Assembly (NCBI RefSeq): GCF_013377015.1
Contig: NZ_JACABA010000002.1
Span: 1,269,691-1,333,690, forward strand
DNA: 64,000 nucleotides
Direction of reading: 5' to 3'
Source: Rhodopseudomonas sp.
GTDB taxonomy: Bacteria; Pseudomonadota; Alphaproteobacteria; Rhizobiales; Xanthobacteraceae
Part shown: positions 9,266 through 18,329 of the stretch, piece by piece
Numbering within the stretch: the first letter of the stretch is position 1
Layout of the letters: each line of letters begins with the position of its first letter
Position numbers and translations under genes: made by a program
The notes under the pieces: generated by a model
What the model saw: only the letters and a program-made list of their open reading frames with translations
Databases searched by the model: none
Told to the model about the DNA's origin: nothing

Positions 9266-9350
9266 AACCCAGGCCGGATCCTCAAACGATCAATCCAGGC
9301 GCCGACCTCGGCATAGTTTGCTGACCGCAGTCGGTGCTGCAGCCCGGCAG

Positions 9351-9776
9351 CTAATGTCGCGCGCGGACGACCTTGAACACGCCGTGGGCGAGAATGATGC
9401 AGCGGCGCTCGACGCTGATTTCGGTCGAGGTGAAGATCAGGCTCTTGGTGCTGCGCACCACCCGCGGCTTCGAGATCAGGATCTCGCCGATTGTCGCGGC
9501 GTCGACGAAATGGGTGTCCATTTGCACCGTGGCGAGATTCGGCGCGCCGGAGATGTAACGCGCCGCCATTCCGGAGGTGCGGTCGGCCATCGTCATCAGC
9601 AGCCCGCCCTGCACCAGCCCGCGGCGATTGCGGTGCTTGTCCTGCGCCACCAGTGCGAATTCATGCACGCCGTCGACGTTGCGCTCATATAGCGGCCCGA
9701 CCAGATCGATGAAACCTTCGTCGTGGACCACCGTCCAGCCCGCGGCTTTCAGTGTCTTGGCAACCGCATCGGCCAT
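9351..9776 (-). CDS. PaaI-family hotdog thioesterase
   Basis: A 141-residue hotdog-fold protein. HRNRRGLVQGGLLMTMADRTSG is the long central helix with the Asn/His-Gly-Gly pattern of PaaI/YbgC thioesterases, followed by VQMDTHFVDAATIG. It probably hydrolyses a small acyl-CoA. GAGGG precedes the ATG. It stands alone between the HAD phosphatase and the Nudix gene. Confidence 0.87.
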   Translation of the reverse strand: MADAVAKTLKAAGWTVVHDEGFIDLVGPLYERNVDGVHEFALVAQDKHRNRRGLVQGGLLMTMADRTSGMAARYISGAPNLATVQMDTHFVDAATIGEILISKPRVVRSTKSLIFTSTEISVERRCIILAHGVFKVVRARH

Positions 9777-9852
9777 GCATCGTCCCTCGTTCGGGCCGCA
9801 TCAGCCGCGGCTCACGGTTTCCTCAGTCACGCCGCCGGTGTAGTCAAGCGGG

Positions 9853-10482
9853 ATGAGCCATTCGCACGACGACGCCACCCGCATCCGGATCGCCGCAGGC
9901 TGCGCGGCGTTCGCGCGGCTCGTGACCGACGACGCCCATGCCGGGCTGAAGCGCGCCGCGGTGGCGATCACTCTGGTCGAGACCGACGATGCCGACGGCG
10001 CCGCTCTGCTGCTGACGCTGCGCGCCGCCGGCCTGCGCGCCCACAGCAATCAATGGGCGCTGCCCGGCGGGCGCTGCGACCCCGGCGAGACCGCGGTTGC
10101 GGCTGCGTTGCGCGAATTGCACGAAGAACTGGGGCTCGCGCTGTCGGCCGATGACGTGCTGGGCCAGCTCGACGATTACCCGACCCGGTCCGGCTATCTG
10201 ATCACGCCGGTGGTGGCGTGGGCGCCGGCCGGCTCGGCGCTGGCGCCGAACCCGGACGAGGTCGCCTCGGTGCACCGAATCGCGCTCCGCGACATCGCGC
10301 ACGCCGACGCGTTCGATTTCACCACGATACCGGAAAGCGCGCGGCGGGTGATCCGGTTCCGCTATGCCGGCGATTTCATCCATGCGCCGACCGCGGCGCT
10401 GATCTATCAGTTCCGCGAACTGCTGGCCGGCCGTACCACCCGCGTCGCCGAGCTGGAACAGCCGGTATTCGCCTGGAAATAG
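9853..10482 (+). CDS. Nudix hydrolase (CoA pyrophosphatase-like)
   Basis: A 209-residue protein with a full Nudix box running from GGRCDPGE through ALRELHEELGL (about residues 73-96). The preceding QWALPGG and the following strand pattern resemble CoA/ADP-ribose pyrophosphatases (NudL-type). It cleaves a nucleoside diphosphate linked to another moiety. The ribosome site is weak (AAGCGGG). There is no operon partner; it is divergent from the thioesterase. Confidence 0.9.
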   Translation: MSHSHDDATRIRIAAGCAAFARLVTDDAHAGLKRAAVAITLVETDDADGAALLLTLRAAGLRAHSNQWALPGGRCDPGETAVAAALRELHEELGLALSADDVLGQLDDYPTRSGYLITPVVAWAPAGSALAPNPDEVASVHRIALRDIAHADAFDFTTIPESARRVIRFRYAGDFIHAPTAALIYQFRELLAGRTTRVAELEQPVFAWK

Positions 10483-10529
10483 CGCGACCACCATGCGACC
10501 GGGTGCCGCGAACAATTCTCGGTGAATCG

Positions 10530-10544
10530 TTAGGCTTTGTTTAA
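10530..10544 (+). promoter_or_regulatory. Near-consensus CtrA box
   Basis: TTAG-N7-TTAA, followed by CC, lies 42 bp upstream of the exported protein at 10586. It differs from the CtrA site TTAA-N7-TTAA by one base. Confidence 0.35.
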
Positions 10545-10585
10545 CCAACACTGGCATCACGATGGACCGAGATTTCGAGGCGCCC

Positions 10586-11779
10586 ATGTTCCATCGATTG
10601 TCTAGCCATTGGCCCATCTACCTGCCGCTCGCGCTCGCGCTGATCGCGCAGCCGGCGTTTGCCGGCGACGCGGCACGGCTGCTGCCAACGATTGCCGACG
10701 CGATGGCGCAAGCCACTTCACCGCAGGCGATTGCCGAGTATCGTCGCAAGCTGCGGGAATATCAGGAGGCCCGCGCCGCGTTCGACGAGGAGGCCGGCGC
10801 CTATTGGAGCGCGGTGTCCGACAAGCGCCGCACCCGCAACGCCAAGCGCCGCGACCATGTGGCGCTGACGCTCGACGACTACGTGCTGACCCAGCCACCT
10901 CTCTATACCGGCCCGAAGCGACCGGTCGATCCGGAGCCGTCGGAACAGCCGCCGCGCGAACGTAAGGAGATTCCGGTGGTCGCCGATCTGCTGCAGGCCG
11001 CGGCCGACCATTTCCAGTTCAGGCCGCAGCGCCCGGCCAACGAACTCGACTTCAAGCGCGCCTATGCCCGCGTGGCGAGGGCGGCGGGGCTGACGCCGCA
11101 GCAGGCGGTTCGGGTTTATGCGTTCGAGACCGGCGGCAATGGCAGCCACGACATGCAGTCGGGCCTGAGTTCGCGCCCGGGATCGCGCGCGATCTCGACC
11201 GCGATCGGCTACAATCAGTTGCTTACCACCAATAGTGTCGAGCTGATCGCCGAACAGGGCCATCACTTCGTCAAGGCGCTAAGCGAAAAGGCCGCGCAAC
11301 TCTCCGGCGCAGCACGCAAGGCGCTCGATCACAAGATCGCGGTGCTGAAGCGGATGGTGGCGTTCACCCGAACGGTGCCGGACGAATGGGCCGCGCATGC
11401 CAGGCTGGCCGACACGCCGCAGGGCTGGGCGGTGCACGCCATGGTGCTGGATCTCGACGTCGGCCCCTTACTGCAGACCCACAAGCTGTTGACCTCGGTG
11501 ATCTTCGCGCAGCAGAAGGGCCACAATCGCCCGCTCACCGCGGCCGAACTGGAGATGATGAATCTGACCGGCGACGGCACCGGGCTCGACATGGTGACGA
11601 TGCCGCTGTCGATGCGCGAACAGGTGCCGACCGCGAATTTCTTCCAGCGCTCCGGCTACGAGCGCAATCCAGTGGCGATCCGCCACAATACCGTGGCCAA
11701 GCTGCTGGCGGTCACCGATGCCCGGATGGACGCCAACAGCAATCAGCAGGGCGCCCGCGATCTCGCCGCGGCGTTCTAG
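10586..11779 (+). CDS. Exported protein with possible lytic-transglycosylase-like core
   Basis: About 397 residues with a signal peptide (LPLALALIAQPAFA/GDA). A charged helical stretch (residues ~30-80) and a proline-rich linker follow. The core begins FKRAYARVARAAGLTPQQAVRVYAFETGGNG, which resembles the start of a goose-lysozyme/SLT fold with a possible catalytic Glu. The later part is helical with no motif I can name. I prefer the ATG at 10586 because GAGG lies upstream; an ATG at 10562 has none. It acts in the periplasm. A peptidoglycan role is a tentative reading. Confidence 0.7.
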   Translation: MFHRLSSHWPIYLPLALALIAQPAFAGDAARLLPTIADAMAQATSPQAIAEYRRKLREYQEARAAFDEEAGAYWSAVSDKRRTRNAKRRDHVALTLDDYVLTQPPLYTGPKRPVDPEPSEQPPRERKEIPVVADLLQAAADHFQFRPQRPANELDFKRAYARVARAAGLTPQQAVRVYAFETGGNGSHDMQSGLSSRPGSRAISTAIGYNQLLTTNSVELIAEQGHHFVKALSEKAAQLSGAARKALDHKIAVLKRMVAFTRTVPDEWAAHARLADTPQGWAVHAMVLDLDVGPLLQTHKLLTSVIFAQQKGHNRPLTAAELEMMNLTGDGTGLDMVTMPLSMREQVPTANFFQRSGYERNPVAIRHNTVAKLLAVTDARMDANSNQQGARDLAAAF

Positions 11780-11814
11780 CTCTCGATCGGGATCGAGCCG
11801 CGCGCGACGCCGGC

Positions 11815-12123
11815 CTATTGCTCCGGCCCGAACTTGAAGTTGCCGTCGTCGCCCAGGAACGGTCCCTTGCGCATGTAGAGCTGGCCGTTGGCGCCGAGGA
11901 AGAACAGGGTGTCTTTCGGCACCTTCTTGGCGCCCTTGAACAGCTCCTTGGCATTGTTGGTGCCCATCTTGTAGCTGAAGGTCTTGCCGTCGCTGTCGTA
12001 GCCATAGCCCCGGTCGGGCGCCAGCACCCATGGCATCGGCGCTTCGGCCGCAGCGAATGCCGACGTCGCAAATGCGCTCAATGCCGCCGTCGCGAGCAGC
12101 ATCTTGATGGTTGGTGTGGTCAT
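11815..12123 (-). CDS. Small exported protein of unknown function
   Basis: 102 residues beginning with a signal peptide (MLLATAALSAFATSAFA). The mature part is rich in Gly, Lys and Asp and contains SDGKTFSYKMG and ANGQLYMRKGPFLGDDGNFKFG, which look like two short beta-hairpin repeats. There are no cysteines in the mature part. I do not recognise the family. GGAG lies 9 nt before this ATG; longer in-frame extensions upstream look non-coding. It is divergent from another small secreted protein. Confidence 0.68.
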   Translation of the reverse strand: MTTPTIKMLLATAALSAFATSAFAAAEAPMPWVLAPDRGYGYDSDGKTFSYKMGTNNAKELFKGAKKVPKDTLFFLGANGQLYMRKGPFLGDDGNFKFGPEQ

Positions 12124-12362
12124 GTCTGCCGTCTCCAAATCATTTCCAGACGAGTTGTTGGGCGATCGATCGCAGCCATGCCGCATCGATTTTGAACAAA
12201 TCACGAACGGGGTTTGCACGTCAATACGACCGGCGGTCACGCGGCACCGTCGCGGACGCGAGTTCGTCATTCCATCGCTTGGGCTTCGCGATTATCTTTC
12301 ACCGGGGGCGATTTCGAACTAAAAGCCGGCCGCCGCGAAATGCCGGCGAAGGGGATGATTCG

Positions 12363-12842
12363 ATGCTTGAAACGACCAAGAGCGTGCTGCTGTCCGGACT
12401 GTTGGCGCTCGCGCTGACGTCGGCTGCGAAGGCGGACGATTTCAAGCTCAGCAACAATCAGCGGATCTCCTGCAGCCGCGGTTTGGCGCCGGGCAAACTC
12501 AATACCGCGACCTGCAAGTCCTACGCCTATCTGTTCAACGTCAAGACCTCGGAATATTTCCGCTGCCAGGTCAGCCTGGCGCTGACCCGTGACAACAAGG
12601 AAATCATCAACGTCCAGGCCGACGGCAGCTGCGTCAAGAAGCCCCGGATCTTCGAGACCGACTCCAACTATTCGTTCGATGCCACCGAGACCGAGCCGCC
12701 GAACACCAATTCATTTTTCGGGCCGGGCGGCTACTCGGTGTGGGCCAGCGACGACGTCGCGAAAAAGGTGCGTGGCTGCATCACCATCGCGTCCGGTCTC
12801 GGCTCCGACATGTCGAAATGTGTCGACATGAATTTCGAATAG
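12363..12842 (+). CDS. Secreted six-cysteine protein of unknown function
   Basis: 159 residues: a signal peptide (LLSGLLALALTSAAKA/DDF) and a mature domain with six cysteines, an even number that would allow three disulfides. The segments NQRISCSRG, TATCKSYAYLF and VRGCITIASG are its most distinctive parts. No family is recognised. AAGGGG lies about 10 nt before the ATG. It is monocistronic, probably periplasmic or outside the cell. Confidence 0.7.
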   Translation: MLETTKSVLLSGLLALALTSAAKADDFKLSNNQRISCSRGLAPGKLNTATCKSYAYLFNVKTSEYFRCQVSLALTRDNKEIINVQADGSCVKKPRIFETDSNYSFDATETEPPNTNSFFGPGGYSVWASDDVAKKVRGCITIASGLGSDMSKCVDMNFE

Positions 12843-13036
12843 CGGCTTCGTCACCGCCGCACCCGGGCGGTTCCAACATCCTGCATTGCAGCAACGGCTC
12901 GGCGCATTTCCGTCGGTAAACGGAGCGATGCCGGCCGGTTCCGTGATTTGCTCGATCTTTGGTCGATTTGACGGGTTGACCGCGGCGCCTCGCCCGTCCA
13001 GTTTCCGTGCAAATAAGAAGGGGGAGTCATTCGCTC

Positions 13037-13984
13037 ATGAAGCCGAGATTGTTCGCTATTGCCGCTGCCGCTGCTCTGGTTCTGTCCGCACCGCAGGCGC
13101 GTGCCCAACAATTCATCAATGTGCTGACCGGCGGAACCTCCGGCGTGTACTATCCGCTCGGGGTGGCGATCGCGAAGATCTACAGCGACAAGATTCCGAA
13201 CGTGAAGACCCAGGTCCAGGCGACCAAGGCGTCGGTGGAGAATCTGGTGCTGCTGCAGCAGGGCCGCGGCGAGATCGCCTTCAGCCTCGGCGACTCGCTG
13301 AAGGCGGCCTGGGCCGGCGACGAGGAGGCCGGCTTCAAGGCGAAGCTGGACAAGCTGCGGGTGATCGGCGCGATCTACCCGAACTACATCCAGATCGTCG
13401 CCACCGCCGACAGCGGCATCAAGACCATCGCCGATCTGAAGGGCAAGAGCCTGTCGGTCGGCGCGCCGAAATCCGGCACCGAGCTGAATTCGCGGGCGAT
13501 CCTGAAAGGCGCCGGGATGGACTACAAGGACATCGGCAAGGTTGAGTATCTGCCGTTCGCCGAATCCGTCGACCTGATGAAGAACCGCCAGCTCGCCGCT
13601 ACCCTGCAGTCCGCGGGTCTCGGCGTTGCTTCGCTGAAGGATCTCAGCAACTCGGCCGAAATCACCGTGGTGGCGGTGCCCAAGGACGTCGTCGACAAGA
13701 TCGGCCCGCCCTTCGTCGCGGCGACGATTCCCGCCGGCACCTACAAGGGCCAGGACAAGGATGTCCCGACCGCGGCGGTGGTGAACTATCTGGTCACGAG
13801 CACGGCGGTGTCGGACGATCTGGCCTATCAGATGACCAAGCTGGTGTTCGATGCGCTGCCGGAACTCGCCAACTCGCACGCCGCCGGCCGCGAGATCAAG
13901 CTGGAGACCGCCGCGACCGGAAGTCCGGTGCCGCTGCACCCCGGCGCGATCCGCTACTTCAAGGAAAAAGGCTTGATCAAGTAA
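13037..13984 (+). CDS. TAXI-family TRAP transporter solute-binding protein
   Basis: A 315-residue periplasmic receptor with a clear signal peptide (LFAIAAAAALVLSAPQARA). TGGTSGVYYPLGVAIAKI and QGRGEIAFSLGDSL are hallmark TAXI (TRAP-associated extracytoplasmic immunogenic) sequences. It binds an organic acid, often glutamate or a related dicarboxylate, and passes it to the fused permease encoded next. A GGGGGAG stretch lies about 12 nt before the ATG. The ligand cannot be read from sequence. Confidence 0.93.
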   Translation: MKPRLFAIAAAAALVLSAPQARAQQFINVLTGGTSGVYYPLGVAIAKIYSDKIPNVKTQVQATKASVENLVLLQQGRGEIAFSLGDSLKAAWAGDEEAGFKAKLDKLRVIGAIYPNYIQIVATADSGIKTIADLKGKSLSVGAPKSGTELNSRAILKGAGMDYKDIGKVEYLPFAESVDLMKNRQLAATLQSAGLGVASLKDLSNSAEITVVAVPKDVVDKIGPPFVAATIPAGTYKGQDKDVPTAAVVNYLVTSTAVSDDLAYQMTKLVFDALPELANSHAAGREIKLETAATGSPVPLHPGAIRYFKEKGLIK

Positions 13985-14010
13985 GCTCGATCGGGTGAGA
14001 TGTTTCGCGG

Positions 14011-14135
14011 GTGTGATGGCTGGGCTTGACCCGCCTGCGGGGCCGAAGCCCCATCGTCGCGGCGAAAGCCCGGCCATCCATCGTCTTGTTCAAATTATGA
14101 TGTGATGGATGCGCGGGTCGAGCCCGCGCACGACG
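14011..14135. repeat. Palindromic intergenic repeat between TAXI receptor and permease
   Basis: ATGGCTGGGCTT (14016-14027) pairs with AAGCCCGGCCAT (14066-14077), and a second hairpin GCGCGGG-5 nt-CCCGCGC sits at 14111-14129. It belongs to the 'TCATGGCCGGGCTTG' style of repeat found between genes in this family, and may moderate readthrough from receptor to permease. Confidence 0.7.
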
Positions 14136-14188
14136 TCCAACAAGGGGTGACGACGTGCAAACATCTCGCGCTCTGGAAACGATTCTCG

Positions 14189-16303
14189 ATGCTGCAGCCT
14201 GAGACGACGATCGATCACCACGCCGCCGTCAAGGTTCCGTTCGACAATTTCGAGCACGGCTTTCCGGAAGGCTTCGGCCCGCGCGGCTGGCGGCATCTGG
14301 CGTATGGAGTCGGCATCGCTTTCGCGACGTTCCAGCTCGTGGTCGCGGCGTGGAACGTGCTGCCGAGTCAGGTGGTGCGCGGCGTTCACGTCGGCTTCTT
14401 GATCCTGCTGACCTTCGGGCTGATCGGCAACTTCACCGCCAAGACCGGATTCGGCCGCGCGCTCGGCTGGATCGTCGGCGGTGTCGGATTTCTCTGTGGC
14501 CTGTATCAGTGGATCTTCTACGCCGACCTGATCGCGCGCGACGGCGATCCGACCCGGCTCGACCTCGCGGTCGGCACGCTGCTGGCGGTGCTGATCTTCG
14601 AGGGCACCAGGCGGCTGATGGGCCTGGCGCTGCCGCTGATGTGCGGCGCGTGTCTATTGTACTGGTTCTTCGGCCAGTATCTGCCGGCGCCGCTGAACCA
14701 TCGCGGCTATGATTTCGACCAGGTGATCACCCATCTGTCGTTCGGCACCGAAGGCTTCTACGGCGTGCCGATCTACGTCTCGGCGACCTACATCTTCCTT
14801 TTCATCCTGTTCGGTTCGTTCCTCGAGCGCGCCGGCATGATCCAGCTGTTCACCGACGTCTCGCTCGGCCTGTTCGGCGGCACCCGCGGCGGCCCGGCCA
14901 AGGTGGCGGTGTTCGCCTCCGGCATGATGGGCACGATCTCCGGCTCCGGCGTCGCCAATGTGGTCACCGTCGGACAGTTCACGATTCCCTTGATGATCCG
15001 CTTCGGCTATCGCCGCGCCTTCGCCGCCGGGGTCGAGGCCACCGCCTCGATGGGCGGCCAGATCATGCCGCCGGTGATGGGCGCGGTCGCCTTCATCATG
15101 GCGGAGACGCTCGGCGTCGACTATTCGGTGATCGTCAAGGCCGCGGTGATCCCGGCTCTGCTGTATTTCGCCTCGGCGTTCTGGATGGTGCATCTGGAGG
15201 CCGGCAAGCACGGCCTGGTCGGGATGAGCAAGGCCGAGATCCCGAGCGCCTGGAAGGCGCTGGTCAATGGCTGGTTCCTGGTGCTGCCGCTGGCGGCGCT
15301 GGTCTACATGCTGTTCGAGGGCTTCACCCCGCTCTACGCCGGCAGCATCGGGCTGTCGCTGACGGTGGCGCTGATCCTCGGCGCCAGTATCGTCCAGGGC
15401 TTCTCCAGCAACGCGGTGCGCTTCATCTTCTGGATCGGGCTGGCGCTGATCGCCGGCGCGGTGTTGCGCGACGGGCTCAACATCTTCGCCGTCGCCGGCA
15501 TCGTCGGCGTGCTGGTACTGTTCAGCGCCGTCAGCCGCGGCGGCCGCAAGACGCTGGTCGACTGCCGGGATTCGCTCGCCGACAGCGCCAAATCGGCGCT
15601 CACCGTCGGCATGGCCTGCGCCATCGTCGGCACCATCATCGGCATGATGACGCAGACCGGCGTTGGCACCATCTTCGGCGGCTGGGTGATCGGGCTCGGC
15701 GAGAAGAGCCTGTTCCTGGCGCTGGTGATGACGATGCTGCTATCGATCCTGCTCGGCACCGGGATTCCGACGATCCCGACCTACATCATCACCGCCGCAC
15801 TGGCGGCGCCGGCGCTGGCCAAGCTCGGCGTGCCGCTGCTGGTCAGCCACATGTTCGCGTTCTACTACGGCATCATGGCGGACCTGTCGCCGCCGGTGGC
15901 GCTGGCGGCGCTGGCGGCCGCGCCGATCGCCAAGGAAAGTCCTGACAAGATCGGCTGGGAGGCGATGCGGATCGCGCTCGCCGGCTACGTCATCCCGTTC
16001 ATCGCGGTGTATTCGCCGGCCTTGATGCTGCAACCCGGCGACCCGATGACAGCGAAGATCGGCTTTTATGGCGCGGTAGTCTACGCCAGCGTCAAGGCGC
16101 TGGCCGCGATCGGGCTGTTCGGTATGGCGGCGATCGGTTTCCTGTTCACTCGGATGTCCGTGCTGGAGCGGCTGGTCGCGCTGGCGGCCGGCCTGCTGCT
16201 GCTCGGCGAATTTCCCTATAGCGACTGGGTAGGCTATCCGCTCGGGCTCGCCATCCTGCTGTGGCAGTGGCGGCTGCGGCCGCGCGGCGCGGTGGCGGCT
16301 TGA
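14189..16303 (+). CDS. TRAP transporter fused permease (DctQM-type, TAXI class)
   Basis: A 704-residue polytopic membrane protein joining the small 4-helix (DctQ) and large 12-helix (DctM) TRAP subunits. Early segments (LVVAAWNVLPSQVVRGVHVGFLILL) form the Q half. The M half carries GGTRGGPAKVAVFASGMMGTISGSGVANV, the sodium-binding-site region of TRAP permeases, and GTGIPTIPTYIITAALAAPAL. It drives uptake with a sodium or proton gradient. The ATG at 14189 has GGAAA upstream; an earlier in-frame ATG at 14102 would begin inside a repeat. Confidence 0.93.
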   Translation: MLQPETTIDHHAAVKVPFDNFEHGFPEGFGPRGWRHLAYGVGIAFATFQLVVAAWNVLPSQVVRGVHVGFLILLTFGLIGNFTAKTGFGRALGWIVGGVGFLCGLYQWIFYADLIARDGDPTRLDLAVGTLLAVLIFEGTRRLMGLALPLMCGACLLYWFFGQYLPAPLNHRGYDFDQVITHLSFGTEGFYGVPIYVSATYIFLFILFGSFLERAGMIQLFTDVSLGLFGGTRGGPAKVAVFASGMMGTISGSGVANVVTVGQFTIPLMIRFGYRRAFAAGVEATASMGGQIMPPVMGAVAFIMAETLGVDYSVIVKAAVIPALLYFASAFWMVHLEAGKHGLVGMSKAEIPSAWKALVNGWFLVLPLAALVYMLFEGFTPLYAGSIGLSLTVALILGASIVQGFSSNAVRFIFWIGLALIAGAVLRDGLNIFAVAGIVGVLVLFSAVSRGGRKTLVDCRDSLADSAKSALTVGMACAIVGTIIGMMTQTGVGTIFGGWVIGLGEKSLFLALVMTMLLSILLGTGIPTIPTYIITAALAAPALAKLGVPLLVSHMFAFYYGIMADLSPPVALAALAAAPIAKESPDKIGWEAMRIALAGYVIPFIAVYSPALMLQPGDPMTAKIGFYGAVVYASVKALAAIGLFGMAAIGFLFTRMSVLERLVALAAGLLLLGEFPYSDWVGYPLGLAILLWQWRLRPRGAVAA

Positions 16304-16674
16304 GCCTCTGCCTCGCCTCGGCGGGTGCGATCAAGACGCTGGCGCTGGCGGCATTCACGCTGGTGTGGACTCATTCGATCGAAAAGGTCGACTGGCAGGA
16401 GGACTGGCAGGTGACGCCGCAGGGACTCGTATTGCTGCGGGCGCGGGTCAAGGGCTCGGGCGCCGGTATGGAGCCGCCGCCCGAGGCGCGATTGCTCGAC
16501 GGCTGGTTTCAGTGGGACGTGCTTCGGCCGCCGCTGCCGGAACTGCTGCTCGGTAATTCCGCCGCCGCCGGCGAATGGCGGCTGTGCGAGGGTGGCCGTT
16601 GCCGCACGCTGTCGGAGATTCTCGGCCACCCGGTCGGCGTCGATGTCACCAAAATGAGTGTCTGCGAGCCGTAG
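16300..16674 (+). CDS. DUF1850 protein, TRAP-TAXI accessory
   Basis: About 124 residues. It has one N-terminal hydrophobic segment (TLALAAFTLVWTHSI) followed by a soluble domain with EDWQVTPQGLVLLRARVKGSGAGMEPPPEARL, which matches DUF1850, a family found almost only beside TAXI-type TRAP genes. A TTG at 16300 overlaps the permease stop (TTGA), which would couple translation. Its role in transport is not known. The two late cysteines (RLCEGGRC) may form a disulfide. Confidence 0.8.
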   Translation: MSLCLASAGAIKTLALAAFTLVWTHSIEKVDWQEDWQVTPQGLVLLRARVKGSGAGMEPPPEARLLDGWFQWDVLRPPLPELLLGNSAAAGEWRLCEGGRCRTLSEILGHPVGVDVTKMSVCEP

Positions 16675-16746
16675 CCCGGATTTCGCCGGCGCTTCTTTCG
16701 GGTTACAAGCGGCGGGCAATTCAAGAACAAGCGGGACATCGATCAC

Positions 16747-17550
16747 ATGCATCGTCTGAAGGGCAAAGTCGCGCTGGTGCTCGGTGCCGGTTCGATCGGG
16801 CCGGGCTGGGGCAATGGCAAGGCCACCGCGGTGACCTTCGCGCGCGAGGGCGCGCACGTATTCTGCGTCGACCGCAACGGCACGGCCGCGCAGGAAACCG
16901 TCGACATCATCATTTCAGAAGGCGGCATCGCCTCCGCCTTTACCGCCGACGTGTCGCGCGGCGACGAGGTCGACGCGGTGGTGGCGACCTGTCTGCGCAG
17001 CTATGGCCGGATCGACGTGCTCGACAACAATGTCGGCATCGCCGAGACCGGAAGCGTGGTCGAGGTCTCGGAAGCGGACTGGGACCGGGTGTTCGCAGTC
17101 AACCTGAAGAGCGCCTTCCTGGCGATGAAGCATGTCGTTCCGGTGATGCAGCGGCAGGGCGGCGGCTCGATCATCAACATTTCCTCGGTGGCCGCGATCC
17201 GTCATCTCGGCATCTCCTACGTCACCTATGCGGCTTCCAAGGCGGCGATGAACGCGATGACGCTCACCAGCGCGGTGGAATTCGCGAGCCAGCACATCCG
17301 GGTCAACTGCATCCTGCCCGGGCTGATGAAGACACCGATGGTAGCGCACTCCGCCGGGCTGGTGGCGAGTTACGCCAGGGGCGACGTCGAGGCGATGTGG
17401 CGCGCGCGCGACGCCCAGGTGCCGATGGGTCACATGGGCGAGGCCTGGGACGTCGCCAACGCCGCGCTGTTTCTGGCTTCCGACGAATCGAAATACATCA
17501 CCGGGATCGAACTGGTGGTCGATGGCGGGCTGACGTTGAAGGTGAGTTAG
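16747..17550 (+). CDS. SDR-family oxidoreductase
   Basis: 267 residues with a Rossmann fold. The catalytic set is present: Ser in NISSVAA, Tyr and Lys in YAASK, and NNVG in place of the usual NNAG. The cofactor loop is atypical: GAGSIGPGWGNGKA is longer than the standard TGxxxGIG. The C-terminus (ITGIELVVDGG) is normal. Acidic Asp after strand 2 (FCVDRNG) suggests NAD preference. It follows the TRAP operon by 72 bp and could act on the imported substrate, but this is inference. Confidence 0.9.
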   Translation: MHRLKGKVALVLGAGSIGPGWGNGKATAVTFAREGAHVFCVDRNGTAAQETVDIIISEGGIASAFTADVSRGDEVDAVVATCLRSYGRIDVLDNNVGIAETGSVVEVSEADWDRVFAVNLKSAFLAMKHVVPVMQRQGGGSIINISSVAAIRHLGISYVTYAASKAAMNAMTLTSAVEFASQHIRVNCILPGLMKTPMVAHSAGLVASYARGDVEAMWRARDAQVPMGHMGEAWDVANAALFLASDESKYITGIELVVDGGLTLKVS

Positions 17551-17560
17551 TGTCGGCCCG

Positions 17561-18325
17561 ATGCACGCCGTATTCTCAGCGCTGATCTTCATCACCGCCA
17601 TGCTGCTGGCATCCGTGCCGGCGGCGCGCGCCGCCAACAGCGAGCCGGCGGCGGACCTCAGCGTCGACCCGGCGCCGTGCCTGGCCGCCGCGGCTGCCTC
17701 CGACGACGCCGACAGGATCATCGCCACCTGCGGCGCGTTGATCGACAACGACAAGACGGCGAAGCCGGACCGCATCAAGGCGCTGATCGCGCGCGCCGGC
17801 GCCTACCAACGCAAGGACATGATCGACCGCGCCATCGGCGACGACGACGCGGTGCTGCGGCTCGATCCGCTGCAGCCCGATATCCTCAACGCCCGCGGCG
17901 AGCTCTGGCGCAAGCAGGGCGACCGGCGCCGCGCGCTGGCGGATTTCGCCGCCGCGCTCCGGCTCGATCCGGATCATTTGGCGGCGCGCAGCAACCACAA
18001 AACGCTGGCGCAGGAGCTGGAGCGGCTCGGCGCGCTGCTGGCGGTCGCCGGCAAGCCGAGCTTCAATTGCGCCACCGCCAAGCGCGCGGTGGAAAAGGCG
18101 ATCTGCGCCGATCCCGGGCTCGCCGCTCTCGACCGCGAGATCAACGCGATGCACAGCCTGGTGCTGCGCGAAGCCGCCGGCAAGCCGGCCACAGCGCGCG
18201 CGCTGCAGCGCGCGCAGGAGGAATTTCTGGCGGCGCGCAACGCCGCGTTCGGTCGCGCCGGCTACGATCTGAAAGCCGCGATGCAGGCCCGGCTGAAGCA
18301 GCTGACCGGCGTCGATGGTTACTAG
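17561..18325 (+). CDS. Exported TPR protein with LprI-like C-terminus
   Basis: 254 residues: a signal peptide (ALIFITAMLLASVPAARA), two to three TPR motifs (about residues 65-145, e.g. ILNARGELWRKQGDRRRALADFAAALRLDPDHLAAR), and a C-terminal domain starting FNCATAKRAVEKAICADPGLAALDREI. That is the LprI/DUF1311 signature with paired cysteines. LprI-type domains inhibit lysozyme in some bacteria. It is periplasmic. It begins 10 bp after the SDR stop with no visible ribosome site, so it may be coupled. Its two ends reappear in a relic at 23488. Confidence 0.82.
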   Translation: MHAVFSALIFITAMLLASVPAARAANSEPAADLSVDPAPCLAAAAASDDADRIIATCGALIDNDKTAKPDRIKALIARAGAYQRKDMIDRAIGDDDAVLRLDPLQPDILNARGELWRKQGDRRRALADFAAALRLDPDHLAARSNHKTLAQELERLGALLAVAGKPSFNCATAKRAVEKAICADPGLAALDREINAMHSLVLREAAGKPATARALQRAQEEFLAARNAAFGRAGYDLKAAMQARLKQLTGVDGY

Positions 18326-18329
18326 CGGA

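Noticed and set aside
12851-14077. A 408-codon frame opposite the TAXI receptor
   Set aside because: Composition of a shadow frame; the plus strand encodes a clear receptor with signal peptide.
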